A stretch of DNA of 64,000 nucleotides. It comes from Tragulus kanchil (Eukaryota; Chordata; Mammalia; Artiodactyla; Tragulidae). The stretch is from the NCBI GenBank assembly GCA_022376925.1, contig JAIOJX010000032.1:118893979-118957978 (forward strand), given 5' to 3'. The notes beneath the pieces are model-generated. The model ran no database searches. It was not told the origin of the DNA and saw nothing but the letters and a program-made list of their open reading frames with translations. Made by a program: the position numbers and the translations under genes. This document shows positions 37,860 through 50,180 of the stretch, in pieces. Positions within the stretch are counted from its first letter, which is position 1, and each line of letters starts with the position of its first letter.

Positions 37860-38320
37860 ATAGAAATACAAGAGTTAGAGGGCAAGATTAACAACCGTGA
37901 GAATAAAGAAAGGAGAAAAATTCTCAAAACAATGATTAGAAATGTTAAATAAAAATAGCAAAAAACTAAGCCTCTATGCAAAATATAATCTTAATTATGT
38001 CAAAAAATATGTGTATATCTATGTGTACAGAAAAATGACAAGAAAGAAAAATCAGGACATTAACATTTTTCCATAGTGGAAAATATGAATTATTATAATC
38101 TCCTTATAATTTTCCATGTTTCCCAGATTTTCTATAAAAGCATATGGTTATTTTTAAAATCAGGATAAAAAGCTTAAAATTGTAATAACATATCAAAAAA
38201 CAGGCTCTTTGGGGAATTCTTTGAATTAATTTTTCCACACCCTTCATTTGAAAATAAGTATCAAGCTCATATAATTGTACTCCCAAATAATTAAGGTGAC
38301 ATGGGATTTTCTCAATTTAC
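37860..38320. other. Intron, nothing recognised (also 39600-40220 and 40580-41470)
   Basis: AT-rich intron flanking the 170-nt exon. The 41080-41300 part (gatgaagagccctaaaagac) looks like an old unnamed repeat, but I cannot place it. Confidence 0.45.
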
Positions 38321-38360
38321 CAGAGTTCCTCTTTCTCTTCCTTTGGGCTTTGAATATCTA
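38321..38360 (-). other. Truncated duplicate of the 170-nt CCDC30-like exon
   Basis: Forty bases of the donor end of the 39426-39595 exon, plus its donor and downstream intron, are repeated here in the first copy of the 37267-39465 duplication. The acceptor and the rest of the exon are absent. An 11-base filler (38361-38371) then leads straight into the second copy. It has no independent coding value. Confidence 0.75.
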
Positions 38361-39424
38361 GATTCTTCTGGCCCTCCTACAACAAACCTACACATTATGA
38401 TCTGGCTTCTGGGCTCTTGGCTCCTGTGACCACCGTAACACCTGCTCTCCAGCACTTCTCCAGTATATTGTCCTGCTTCTGTAGCTAGGTCTAATGACTT
38501 TGATTCTTAGGGCTCACTATAAACTTAGAACCAGGTTTTAAGGGGACATAAAATTCAGGGGCCTGAGACTGGCAAAATAATTCCTTCTATTTTAGAACAA
38601 AGATAAAAATTTGGCTGTACCTGGGCCATATGTTCTTAGTTCACTGAAGGTATCCTTTAGTATAATACATAAGTAAAAATTGTCATCTATTTGTCCTTTT
38701 GATGATCGAGTTCTAGGCTTTTGCCCAGACAAAATTCGATTGCATCTATAGTATTTGTGCCCTAACACAGTGATGCATTTGTCTAAATCTCAAACATTTC
38801 TGTGCAAGATACTTCTGGTGGGACTTCCTTGATGGTCCCTTGTTAAGGGGCACAAGTGCTTCCATGGCAGGTGGCTCAGGTTCCACCTCTGGTTGGGAAA
38901 CTGAGATTACACATGCTGCAGCACAGCCAATACACACACACACATATATATATAGGGTGGAAAAATAGAAATACAAGAGTTAGAGGGCAAGATTAACAAC
39001 CGTGAGAATAAAGAAAGGAGAAAAATTCTCAAAACAATGATTAGAAATGTTAAATAAAAATAGCAAAAAACTAAGCCTCTATGCAAAATATAATCTTAAT
39101 TATGTCAAAAAATATGTGTATATCTATGTGTACAGAAAAATGACAAGAAAGAAAAATCAGGACATTAACATTTTTCCATAGTGGAAAATATGAATTATTA
39201 TAATCTCCTTATAATTTTCCATGTTTCCCAGATTTTCTATAAAAGCATATGGTTATTTTTAAAATCAGGATAAAAAGCTTAAAATTGTAATAACATATCA
39301 AAAAACAGGCTCTTTGGGGAATTCTTTGAATTAATTTTTCCACACCCTTCATTTGAAAATAAGTATCAAGCTCATATAATTGTACTCCCAAATAATTAAG
39401 GTGACATGGGATTTTCTCAATTTA

Positions 39425-39673
<249 letters not shown>

Positions 39674-40239
39674 TTACATGCTTAAATAATTATTAGCTTA
39701 AATACTATAAACTGACAAATTGAAATCTTATTTCAATTAAACACTTTGTAATTGTTATGTAATCTAAGCCATTTTTACCATGGACATAAGAGTACATTAA
39801 GTCCATGGTTTTTTAAAAAAGGGGGGATTTGGGGTCTCTGGGTTTAGCATCTTAGAGTGCTGTTTAGGGTTCTGTTCTGTAATTTTAACAAGTAAAAAGA
39901 CATAATTTTAATTTTTACATTACTATCACATATTCCTGTTCTCAAGTTTTGAGTGTACTTCACTGATTCATAAAAGCAATAATATACTGATGCAAGAAGA
40001 CATTAGAAAGAATATTAGCTATATATTACAGAGAACATATTTCTTCCACTCTGCTTTTATTTATTTGGAAATACTTGGAACATGAAAAGGCTCCCAAACT
40101 ATTGTAGCAATTCTCAAATTTTAGCTGATAAGGGCATCACTGGAGGAGTTAAAGCGGTCTCACACCGCTACTCCACTCCTGAGAGTGGTCAGTGGTCCGG
40201 GCTGGGAAGGGGAATACATGCTTCAATAAGTCTGCCAGG

Positions 40240-40564
40240 GCTTCCCTGGTGGTCCAGTGGGTAAGCACACCGCCTTGCAGTGCAGGGGGTGCTGGTTCAA
40301 TCCCTGGCCTGGGAAGATCCCACGTGTCGTGGAGCGGCTGGACTGATGTGTCCAATTACCGAGCCAGAGCTCTGGAGCACGTGCGCCCAGACCCGGTGCT
40401 CTGGGACAACAGACGCCACCGCGATGGGAGGCCCACATGGGCCAAAGAACAAAGATGGATGAAAATGGACAAATGAAAGACCAATAGAAGTGGCCCGCCT
40501 GCTCCCCTCCCTCCCCACCCCACCCCCACCAAAATAAATAAATAAATAAAAATCTTTAGAAAAA
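40240..40564 (+). mobile_element. CHR-like tRNA-derived SINE (abundant 320-bp family)
   Basis: Full-length copy with (taaa)n tail and a perfect target-site duplication aataagtctgccagg (40225-40239 and 40565-40579). It is the cleanest example for defining both ends of the family. Confidence 0.94.
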
Positions 40565-41468
40565 AATAAGTCTGCCAGGTAACGCCTGATGCCAGTGGAT
40601 GCTTTGAGAATCCCTGCTCTGTCAGGTGGTTTGGCAACACATTTGCTCAGGTTTTTGTTAGCTGTCATTTTTCTTTGACAGATGCCTTTTCTCAAACAGC
40701 ACTCTTTATATTTTCACATAAAAAGAAAGAATGCCTCCAGAAGGCAGTGGAAAGGGTGGATGGGGGACAGTTCCAAGAATGGCAGATGATTCTCCATTCA
40801 AGGATTGCATGAAGATAGACAACAACCTGCTGGACTCCCATTCTGAGCCTCTCTGAAAATGCAAAGTTTTTAATAATGGGTTTGAGTCTAAGAACACAAT
40901 CTAAAGACTAGTCTAAATTACTTTAAAGAATCCTTTTGGTCTTGTTGGCCTTTTCAATTTTCTGAAGCAAATTCACAGTGTGTGATATGGATCATAATCT
41001 CATAAATCTATATAATCTCATATGGACTATGACCTCCCCAGGGGAAAAGCTTGGTCTTACAGTGGGCCTTAGGAGGTGGGAAGATATAGGGAGGTGAAGA
41101 AGAGACTACAGCGTATTTTAAGCATGATCAATATGGTCAAAGGCAGTATGTGTAATGGAGTATGGAGTATTTGTGCTGAAGTGAGGAGGATGGTCTTCCA
41201 GGAACAGAGGCTACTAGATGAGGAGCTGAGGGGTAAGACAAGACTGGGGGTAGGGATCAGATGATGAAGAGCCCTAAAAGACAATAACTGTCTTAAGGAA
41301 CTTGCATTACTTTTAGGAAGTAAAAGTAGTCTTTATAGTCATATAAAAATATAAACATTACAAATAGTAAATGTTAGTTTCTTAAGATGTAAAGAAAGCC
41401 AAACAAAATTTGGACTTGACATTCTAGCAAACTGAGGAACTGCTAAAGGTTTCTGAAGAGGAAGGTGA

Positions 41469-43771
41469 CTGACACTGAGTGCTTTCTGGGCATTCTGGAT
41501 TCTCACAGGACAAAGTTGGTGGATATTGTAGGTGGTCAACTTTGCTCTTTATCATGAAGAACGTTAAGTCCACATGACCCTTCATGGCATGAATGCTGTG
41601 GAACAGGACCAGGTCTGTTCCTCAGGCTTCTCCCTACCACAATTTTATCTTGGTGACATAGCTCAACGTCATAATCAGCCGTGCTGATGTATAATACCAT
41701 AAAGTATTCAGTTGATGGTTCCACTTTCTGCTTGAGGGCCTAGAGTAGTGAGGGCAGAGTTTAGGCTGAGAAACACCAGGCAACTTAGTGGTTGTTCATT
41801 ATCTCAAGGCTGGTGTCCCAATCTGTAAACTGAGGAAGTTGGCCTACGTGAATCCCTCACCTTCTGGCTCTAAAATTCTGCAGTTCAAATAAAACAAGAG
41901 CCTATAAAAGAGAGGCTTTAGTAACTATATAACACATATATATTTTACGCTTAGCGAAACTAACTGTAAGTCTAAAGCACTCTATTCTCTAAAGAGAAAC
42001 TGGAAAATAATGAAAGAATCAGAGCTTCAAAATTGAAACTTTTAATGAATAAAAGTTTGATGGGAAACAAATTACACATAGTCTCAAAGTGCTGACCCAC
42101 AGATAGTTGTAAATTGCAAAGGGGATGGTAATAACTTTATGGTGGAGAAGTCTGGCAGACAGTACTTTACCCAAAGTAAACAGAACAAAAGCATGTCTGT
42201 TTGTGTGCTGATACAATACACGGAGAAGGATACAGCACCACTTCCTCCGTGTTCTTGCCAACATTATGTCATCTAAATTATATTGTAAGGTAACATAAGA
42301 AAAACCCAATTTGAGGGACATACTTCAAAATAAATGACTTGAACTCTTCAAAAAATAGCAAAGTCAGGAACAACAAAGAATGAGGAACTAGTGCAGATTC
42401 AAGGAGCTTTACAGATGGGACAGTGAAATGCAATGTACAGCCCTGGATTGGACTTTGGACAAGGAACAAAAAAACATGTCCTTTTGCTCTTCATGTCTTT
42501 TGCTTTCATGTAAATAAAATCAAATAGTATCCATCTTTTATGACTGGCTAATGTGCCTAGCATAATGCCCTCAAGGTTCATCCATGTTGCAGCATATTAT
42601 AGAATTTCCTTCTTTTAATGGAGCTGACACTGAGTGCTTTCTGGGCATTCTGGATTCTCACAGGACAAAGTTGGTGGATATTGTAGGTGGTCAACTTTGC
42701 TCTTTATCATGAAGAACGTTAAGTCCACATGACCCTTCATGGCATGAATGCTGTGGAACAGGACCAGGTCTGTTCCTCAGGCTTCTCCCTACCACAATTT
42801 TATCTTGGTGACATAGCTCAACGTCATAATCAGCCGTGCTGATGTATAATACCATAAAGTATTCAGTTGATGGTTCCACTTTCTGCTTGAGGGCCTAGAG
42901 TAGTGAGGGCAGAGTTTAGGCTGAGAAACACCAGGCAACTTAGTGGTTGTTCATTATCTCAAGGCTGGTGTCCCAATCTGTAAACTGAGGAAGTTGGCCT
43001 ACGTGAATCCCTCACCTTCTGGCTCTAAAATTCTGCAGTTCAAATAAAACAAGAGCCTATAAAAGAGAGGCTTTAGTAACTATATAACACATATATATTT
43101 TACGCTTAGCGAAACTAACTGTAAGTCTAAAGCACTCTATTCTCTAAAGAGAAACTGGAAAATAATGAAAGAATCAGAGCTTCAAAATTGAAACTTTTAA
43201 TGAATAAAAGTTTGATGGGAAACAAATTACACATAGTCTCAAAGTGCTGACCCACAGATAGTTGTAAATTGCAAAGGGGATGGTAATAACTTTATGGTGG
43301 AGAAGTCTGGCAGACAGTACTTTACCCAAAGTAAACAGAACAAAAGCATGTCTGTTTGTGTGCTGATACAATACACGGAGAAGGATACAGCACCACTTCC
43401 TCCGTGTTCTTGCCAACATTATGTCATCTAAATTATATTGTAAGGTAACATAAGAAAAACCCAATTTGAGGGACATACTTCAAAATAAATGACTTGAACT
43501 CTTCAAAAAATAGCAAAGTCAGGAACAACAAAGAATGAGGAACTAGTGCAGATTCAAGGAGCTTTACAGATGGGACAGTGAAATGCAATGTACAGCCCTG
43601 GATTGGACTTTGGACAAGGAACAAAAAAACATGTCCTTTTGCTCTTCATGTCTTTTGCTTTCATGTAAATAAAATCAAATAGTATCCATCTTTTTATGAC
43701 TGGCTAATGTGCCCTAGCATAATGCCCTCAAGGTTCATCCATGTTGCAGCATATTATAGAATTTCCTTCTT
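41469..43771. repeat. Tandem duplication 13, unit about 1.155 kb
   Basis: Bases 41469-42617 recur at 42624-43771, offset 1,155. Near its end the first copy is one base short in several homopolymers: catcttttatg against catctttttatg, and gtgcctagc against gtgccctagc. Confidence 0.95.
42090..42480 (+). mobile_element. Old L1 (L1M-type) 3' UTR relic; repeated at 43245-43635
   Basis: gtggagaagtctggcagaca, gaaaaacccaatttgaggga and ttggactttggacaaggaac match an old L1M-type 3' UTR as I remember it. The second copy results from duplication 13. Confidence 0.55.
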
Positions 43772-44250
43772 TTTAAGGCTGAAAATATTTCATTGTATGT
43801 ATATACCATGTTTTGCTTAATCGTTCATTCACTGATGGACACTTGGGTTGTCTCCACATTTTAGCTATTGTGAATAATGCTGCTTTGAACATGTATGAAC
43901 AAATATTTAAGTCTCTCTTTTGCATATTCATCTAGAAGTAGAATTGCTGGATTATATGACAGTTCTATTTTTTTTTAATTTTTATTTTACTTTTCACTTT
44001 TACAGAGTTTTGTTGTTTACAGATATGTATGATCCCAGATTAGTCATATGTATATCCCCCCATCCCACCCCTCCAGGCCGTCGCACAGCGCCCCTGCAGG
44101 ATCCCCTTTTCCCACAGCGCAATGACAACAGCTATTTTTTTCACATATGATAGTATAGGTTTTCATGCTACTTCCTTTACACCTCCCACCCACTGTTCAC
44201 TCCCCACAATGTATATGACAGTTCTATTTTTTAAGTTCACCTTTGACATT
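43640..44250 (-). mobile_element. Old L1 3' region interrupted by a younger L1 3' end
   Basis: An inverted old L1 (ggttcatccatgttgcagca, cacttgggttgtctccacat) is interrupted at about 43963 by the inverted 3' UTR of a younger L1 (ccccatcccacccctccagg, cacccactgttcactcccca). The latter matches the tail of the 3-8 kb L1. The old element resumes at about 44217. Confidence 0.8.
43970..44212 (-). mobile_element. Young 5'-truncated L1 insertion
   Basis: About 245 bases of L1 3' UTR, inverted, beginning with a T/A-rich tail. It is flanked by a target-site duplication of about 20 bp containing tatatgacagttctat (from 43954 and from 44213). The sequence is the reverse complement of the region near 7790-7930 in the larger L1. 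Confidence 0.82.
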
Positions 44251-44516
44251 ATATTATGTGTTCTAAAAACTAAGCCATTGGGAAGCTTATTTAAACTAAA
44301 AAGTTCATAGGTTAATCCTAAGAGTAAAGTTCTGGCTGAAGTCTGAATATTTATTCTGAAATACAGCTTGGCTTATAATCTATACTATGTGGCAATTTGT
44401 TCTATAATAATGGAACCCTCCCCCCTCCAATTTCCAAGTCATCTCTTACTGAAGATAAGTTCCTTTTATGTCATCTTCATAAAAGATACATCATACACTG
44501 AACATTTAAATACTTA

Positions 44517-44690
<174 letters not shown>

Positions 44691-45150
44691 TTAGTAGAAC
44701 AAGACTTGCCATGGGGAAGGTATACTATTGCTAAAAAGGGTTCTTTGAAGTGATTCCAACAACATTTTTGCTTTAAATGTTTCAACCTATCCACCGGCAG
44801 ACAGATTCCTTTTTTAATAGTTAAAGAAGAGATTCCTTAAATTAAGAATTAAGCATTCCTTTTCTAAATTTGCTTTTCTCTTTTAATCATCTTTCTGCTT
44901 CACTTCTTATAAAAAAAACACCCAGAAATTAAACATGAAAAAGTTCAAAGAGCCAAGGCAAGCCAAGCCAGCCTAAGAGAGAGCTCAAGGCTCCCTCTCA
45001 AAGGGGCCTATGGAGATCCCTCTAAGGGGTCTCCACTTAGAGCCTGGTAGTAAAAGCTGGTGGTTCTGGAAGCTAACAGCACCCTATCCAGAGGGGCTTT
45101 CTGCATGGGGACACCCCTACCAGGGTCAGGCAGTATAAGAAGTGGTGTTT

Positions 45151-45308
45151 TCAGGTCTTGTCAAAGAGCTGCTTCTCATGGGCATCCAGGACCTGGGCCC
45201 CGTGGGGCCTGTAGGAGGCCACAAGCCTACGGCTCTGGATTAGGTGCCCAGGCAGCAGAAAGCAGTCCCTGAACCAGTCATAGCTATGAATGGCCATGTG
45301 GCATTAGT
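45151..45308 (-). pseudogene. Possible retro-pseudogene fragment in a GC-rich patch (unidentified parent)
   Basis: On the minus strand about 50 codons run open to a stop at 45151-45153, including IHSYDWFRDCFLLPG and VASYRPHGAQVLDAHEK and ending QLFDKT. The surrounding 44940-45300 segment is clearly GC-richer than its AT-rich intron neighbours and is not a repeat I know. A stop lies directly upstream, no acceptor is obvious, and no clear poly-A-derived tract or flanking repeat was found. I do not recognise the parent protein. It could also be chance open sequence. Confidence 0.3.
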
Positions 45309-45451
45309 ATTCTTAATTTCTGTCATTCATAGGTTCAAAGACTGGGCTTCTAGTTATCCCAATTTTCAAAAGTTTGTGTAGGGGTAAATCCTCCAGTAAT
45401 TCCTGTATTAGTTATTCCTACCTATTTCACAATGTATCCTTTTAAAGTTAC

Positions 45452-45763
45452 TTTTTTTTTTTAATTTATTTTTTTGGGGGGTGGGGAGGAAGGGGGGTGG
45501 GCGGGTCACTTCTATTGGTCTTCCATTTATCGATTTTCATCCATCTTTGTTCTTTTGGCCTGTGTGGGCTTCCCATCGTAGTGGCCTCTCTTGTCTCAGA
45601 GCACCAGCTCTGGGTGCACGTGCTCCAGAGTGCCAGCTTGGTAATTGAACACATCGGTCCAGCCGCTCCGCGGCACGTGGGATCTTCCCAGGCCAGGGAT
45701 GGAGCCGGCGCCCCTTGCACAGTAAGGCGGTATCCTTACCCACTGGACCACCAGGGAAGCCCC
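45452..45763 (-). mobile_element. CHR-like tRNA-derived SINE (abundant 320-bp family)
   Basis: Inverted copy from a T tract to accagggaagcccc, with imperfect flanking repeats (taaagttactttt and taaaattactttt). It borders the start of duplication 14. Confidence 0.9.
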
Positions 45764-45829
45764 CTAAAATTACTTTTATAGGACAGGTGCTATCTGGTCT
45801 ATCTTGTGACAATCCCATGAGGCAGAGTT

Positions 45830-45960
45830 ATTGAAACTGAGGCTCAAAGAACATAAGTGATCTGTCTAAATTCACATAGCCAGGGAGAGGTAAAGCTAAG
45901 ATTCAAACACAGTGACTTCAGACACTGTGTTCTTCGTGACAAATTATGCTGTCTTAGTGC
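45830..45960 (+). mobile_element. MIR SINE; repeated at 46917-47047
   Basis: gaaactgaggctcaaagaac, cacatagccagggagaggta and gattcaaacacagtgacttc are MIR core landmarks. The second copy results from duplication 14. Confidence 0.75.
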
Positions 45961-46751
45961 ATATTCATTGATTTAATCAACTAAGGCTTCATCTAATCTT
46001 CTAATTTCCCCCCCCATATTCATGAGAGAAAACACATTAGATAGATGTAGATTGTTATTGAATTTCTGCACTGATGACACAGGATGTGCCGTGGTTGATT
46101 GGTGGATGACAGGGCCTGAGAACCAGGCTGTGGTGCCTATAAGGCGAACAGGTGACATAAAATTTACTTTAGGAGAGGAGCTACTTGGTATTTTCCTGAA
46201 GGCTTGAGATCAGAGAGGGAGGAAAGTGTTGATGAGGCCGGCATTGAGCAAAAAGGAGAGAAGGCAGGGAGTGGCCATGCAAAACCACAGTAAGAGGGCA
46301 AGTGCTATCAGTGTCCTACCTCATTCCGTGCAAAATTCCTACAGGGCGTCAGCATGGGATTTAGGGCATTGTGCTACCTCTCACCTGCCCTGCAGACTGA
46401 TTGTCACCATCCCCTGAATTAGTGATTGACACATCCATGAACTCACTTCCAGGTCTCTCTTTCAAATACAGGCTGGTATGTCTCTTGATAGACCTTTCCA
46501 AGATGGTAGCACCAGCAATTAAAAGGAGAGACAAGTCTGGGACACTACAGTCACCTTAATAATCAAGTCCCTTCTACTTAAGGGACTCTCTCTGGCTAGT
46601 GTGGGAACTCAGTCTGGAGAAAAAACAGTCACTCCATTATTCCTCAATAAACAATATTCTATAGGTACAACTTATTTTAAAATAAAAATAATGAAATTCC
46701 TAGATGACAAATGCAAAAAAGAGGAAAATAATATCCTAAATGGCAAAATAC

Positions 46752-46859
46752 CTCACTTTCAACTTTCAAAGCTCTCTGCATAGTATTAAGATCAGATGAC
46801 AATTGCTTTTTCCTTTCTCTCTTTTCTGACAATTCACTTTCAAATAGTTCAATCTTTTT
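46752..46859 (-). other. Truncated duplicate of the 127-nt CCDC30-like exon
   Basis: This is the donor-side 108 nt of the exon at 47839-47965, with the donor intact but the acceptor side missing. The first copy of the 45773-47948 tandem duplication stops here, at the same T run where the full exon changes frame. It cannot be spliced in as an internal exon without an acceptor, and it is most likely an assembly by-product. Confidence 0.7.
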
Positions 46860-47838
46860 CTTTTATAGGACAGGTGCTATCTGGTCTATCTTGTGACAAT
46901 CCCATGAGGCAGAGTTATTGAAACTGAGGCTCAAAGAACATAAGTGATCTGTCTAAATTCACATAGCCAGGGAGAGGTAAAGCTAAGATTCAAACACAGT
47001 GACTTCAGACACTGTGTTCTTCGTGACAAATTATGCTGTCTTAGTGCATATTCATTGATTTAATCAACTAAGGCTTCATCTAATCTTCTAATTTCCCCCC
47101 CCATATTCATGAGAGAAAACACATTAGATAGATGTAGATTGTTATTGAATTTCTGCACTGATGACACAGGATGTGCCGTGGTTGATTGGTGGATGACAGG
47201 GCCTGAGAACCAGGCTGTGGTGCCTATAAGGCGAACAGGTGACATAAAATTTACTTTAGGAGAGGAGCTACTTGGTATTTTCCTGAAGGCTTGAGATCAG
47301 AGAGGGAGGAAAGTGTTGATGAGGCCGGCATTGAGCAAAAAGGAGAGAAGGCAGGGAGTGGCCATGCAAAACCACAGTAAGAGGGCAAGTGCTATCAGTG
47401 TCCTACCTCATTCCGTGCAAAATTCCTACAGGGCGTCAGCATGGGATTTAGGGCATTGTGCTACCTCTCACCTGCCCTGCAGACTGATTGTCACCATCCC
47501 CTGAATTAGTGATTGACACATCCATGAACTCACTTCCAGGTCTCTCTTTCAAATACAGGCTGGTATGTCTCTTGATAGACCTTTCCAAGATGGTAGCACC
47601 AGCAATTAAAAGGAGAGACAAGTCTGGGACACTACAGTCACCTTAATAATCAAGTCCCTTCTACTTAAGGGACTCTCTCTGGCTAGTGTGGGAACTCAGT
47701 CTGGAGAAAAAACAGTCACTCCATTATTCCTCAATAAACAATATTCTATAGGTACAACTTATTTTAAAATAAAAATAATGAAATTCCTAGATGACAAATG
47801 CAAAAAAGAGGAAAATAATATCCTAAATGGCAAAATAC

Positions 47839-47965
47839 CTCACTTTCAACTTTCAAAGCTCTCTGCATAGTATTAAGATCAGATGACAATTGCTTTTTCC
47901 TTTCTCTCTTTTCTGACAATTCACTTTCAAATAGTTCAATCTTTTTCTTGGTTCATTTTCAATAT
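47839..47965 (-). CDS. CCDC30: CCDC30-like exon with an apparent one-base frame break (127 nt)
   Basis: On the minus strand a good acceptor (attttttgcag) and donor (gtattttgcc) bound 127 nt. Both neighbouring junctions are phase 0, so 126 or 129 nt is expected. Reading from the acceptor gives ILKMNQEKD and then a stop. Reading back from the donor gives a 34-codon open coiled-coil stretch that starts IELFESELSEKRERKKQL and ends KVESE. The two frames meet at a five-A run (plus-strand T run 47942-47946), so one extra A or two missing A would explain it. An alternative in-frame acceptor (ccaag, 108-nt exon) exists but has no pyrimidine tract. The exon could be a consensus error, a species-specific lesion or a shifted splice site. 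A truncated copy is at 46752-46859. Confidence 0.55.
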
Positions 47966-48359
47966 CTGCAAAAAATATTTTAGATAATTAATTCTATATA
48001 GTCAATACAATAATCATTTATCTTATAAATTCTGATAATATGTTTCTGCCTAACTCAATGATAAAGTTATCTAGGGGAGAGAGGAATCTGGCAAAATTAA
48101 CACATGGTACCATAGCTCATGAGATGGGTTTTTCTCTCTAAGCCTGTTTTGTCTCAGCTGTAAAATGAAAAGCTGTAAAATGGAACTAATACTTATCCTA
48201 TGTACAGTATAGCCATCAGAGTAGGAGTTGAATGTGACTTTGAAATTTTGAATTTTGACTAAGTTTTAAGTACCTACTAAATATAAGGAATTCTTGTTTT
48301 ACCAAACTGATAATAGTAACAGCAACTGCAAAAATAATGAGAATAGCTACTATTTATTT

Positions 48360-48548
48360 GTGTGCGTGCTCAGTTACTTCAGCCATGTCTGATTCTTTGT
48401 GACCTCGTAGACCACAGCCTGGCAGGCTCCTCTGTCCATGGGATTCTCCTGGGAAGAATACTGGAATGCGTTGCTATGCCCTCCTCCAGGGGATCTTTCC
48501 CATGCAGGGATTGGAACCCATATCTCCTGCATTGCAGGTGGATTCTAT
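48360..48548 (-). mobile_element. Bov-A/Bov-tA SINE, inverted
   Basis: From gtgcgtgctcagttacttca through ggctcctctgtccatgggat to ttgcaggtggattct, with the last tRNA part missing. Confidence 0.85.
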
Positions 48549-48664
48549 GTCAGACATTACAGTAAATGCTTTACATGCATTATCTAATTCTGTTTCCAGG
48601 ACCCCTATGAGACTAGAACGATTACTATATTCTTTTCTAGAAAATATAGGTAAGACTCAGACTT

Positions 48665-48880
48665 GCTGTTATCCAGTCACTAAGTCCATGTCTAACTTTT
48701 TGTGACCCTACAGATTGCAGCATGCCAGGCTTCCCTATCCTTCACTATCTCCCTGAGTCTGCTCAAACTCATGTCCTTTAAGTTGATGATGCCATCCAGT
48801 CATCTTATCCTCTGTCCACCCCTTCTCCTCTTGGCCTCAATCTTTCCCAGCATCAGAGTCGTTACCAGTGAGTCTCAGAT
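48665..48880 (-). mobile_element. BovB LINE fragment, inverted
   Basis: Contains cactaagtccatgtctaact, gatgatgccatccagtcatc and ctcaatctttcccagcatca; more diverged than the 19.2-kb copy. Confidence 0.82.
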
Positions 48881-48949
48881 AGATTAGGCAATTTTCCCAA
48901 AGTAACACCTTGAGCACTGGGATTCAAACCAAGGCTAACTTAGAAGCCT

Positions 48950-49780
48950 TTGCTTTTATTTTAAAAATTGAGGTATAATTGATATAGCACATTATATTAA
49001 GTAATTTCAGTGTACAACATAATAATTCAATATTTGTATATTTTGCAAAATGATCACCACAATATTTCAGTTAATATTCATCATCACACATAGCTGTGAT
49101 TTTCTTTCCCTTGTGATGAGGACTTTGAAGATCCATTCTCTGACTACTTTCAAATATGCAGTACAGTATTATCAATTATAATAACCATGCTGTACATTAT
49201 ATCCCTATGACTTATTCATTTTATAACTGGAAATTTGTACCTTTTGACCTTCTTTACCCATTTTGCTCACTCCCAATGCCCTACTTCAGACAACTACCAA
49301 CCTGTTCTCTGTCCATGATTTTAGTTTCTTAGCTTCCATTTGTGAGATCATATGGTATTTATTTCTTTCTGTCTGACTTACTTCACTTAGCTTAATTCCC
49401 TCAAAGTCCATCCATACTGCTGCAAATGGCAAGATCTGACGCTGAATCATCCTTGCATTCTTGGAACGAACCCTACTTAGTCAGGGCATATGATGCTTTT
49501 AATGCATTGCTGAATTCAGTTTGCTAATAATTTGTTGAAGATTTTTGCATTTATGCTCATCAGGGAAATTGACCTGTAATTTTATTTTCCTGTGGTCCTT
49601 TATCTGGTTTTAGTAATAGGATAATTGGCATCATAAAATGAATTTGGAGGTGTTTCCTCCTATTCTACTTTATGGAACAGTTTGAGAAAGATTACTATTA
49701 ATTCTCCTTTGAATGTTTGGTAGAATTCACCAGTGAATCTGTCTAGCCCTTACATTTAATATCTGCTTTATTCAGATTTG
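48950..49780 (-). mobile_element. Old L1, inverted, ORF2 to 3' UTR
   Basis: ttgaggtataattgatatag and gtgagatcatatggtattta mark the 3' UTR, and the ORF2 reverse-transcriptase region follows (catcagggaaattgacctgt, tttatggaacagtttgagaa). It ends at the start of duplication 15. Confidence 0.83.
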
Positions 49781-50039
49781 CCATAATGTATTTTCTTTTG
49801 TGTATGAAACCTATTAGAAATGTAATTTGAGGTCAAAATGCAGCTTACTGAACACAGACTGAGAGCTGAGTCCACGTCTTTAATATTGCCATGAAGCTGA
49901 AGACTCTTTTACAGTGGCAGAGCAAACTTGCCAAGTGAACTGCGAATGTGGATAGGTGAGTCAGGGAGCAGGATGAACTTGAAAAGTCTATGCTCTCAAA
50001 CTTGAGAATCCCAGGATGATATGTGAGAAAAGAGGCCTA

Positions 50040-50180
50040 CCAGTCCTGTCCTACTATTTACCAACAGTGGGACCCTGAGCCAGTTACCTAATTTTTCTTA
50101 GTCTCAGTTTCCTCCTCTGAAAAATAGAGATGTGTAGGCATGCATGGGCACCTAGACTATAGAAAGTACCTGTAAGTGGC
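50040..50180 (-). mobile_element. MIR SINE, inverted; repeated at 51118-51258
   Basis: gggaccctgagccagttacc and cagtttcctcctctgaaaaa are inverted MIR landmarks. The second copy results from duplication 15. Confidence 0.7.

Larger units (their letters stand above)
45773..47948. repeat. Tandem duplication 14, unit about 1.09 kb, breaks inside an exon
   Basis: Bases 45773-46860 recur at 46860-47948, offset 1,087. The join uses the shared cttttata/ctttttctt sequence. Each copy holds a MIR and the donor side of the 127-nt coding exon; only the second runs through to the acceptor. Confidence 0.95.
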
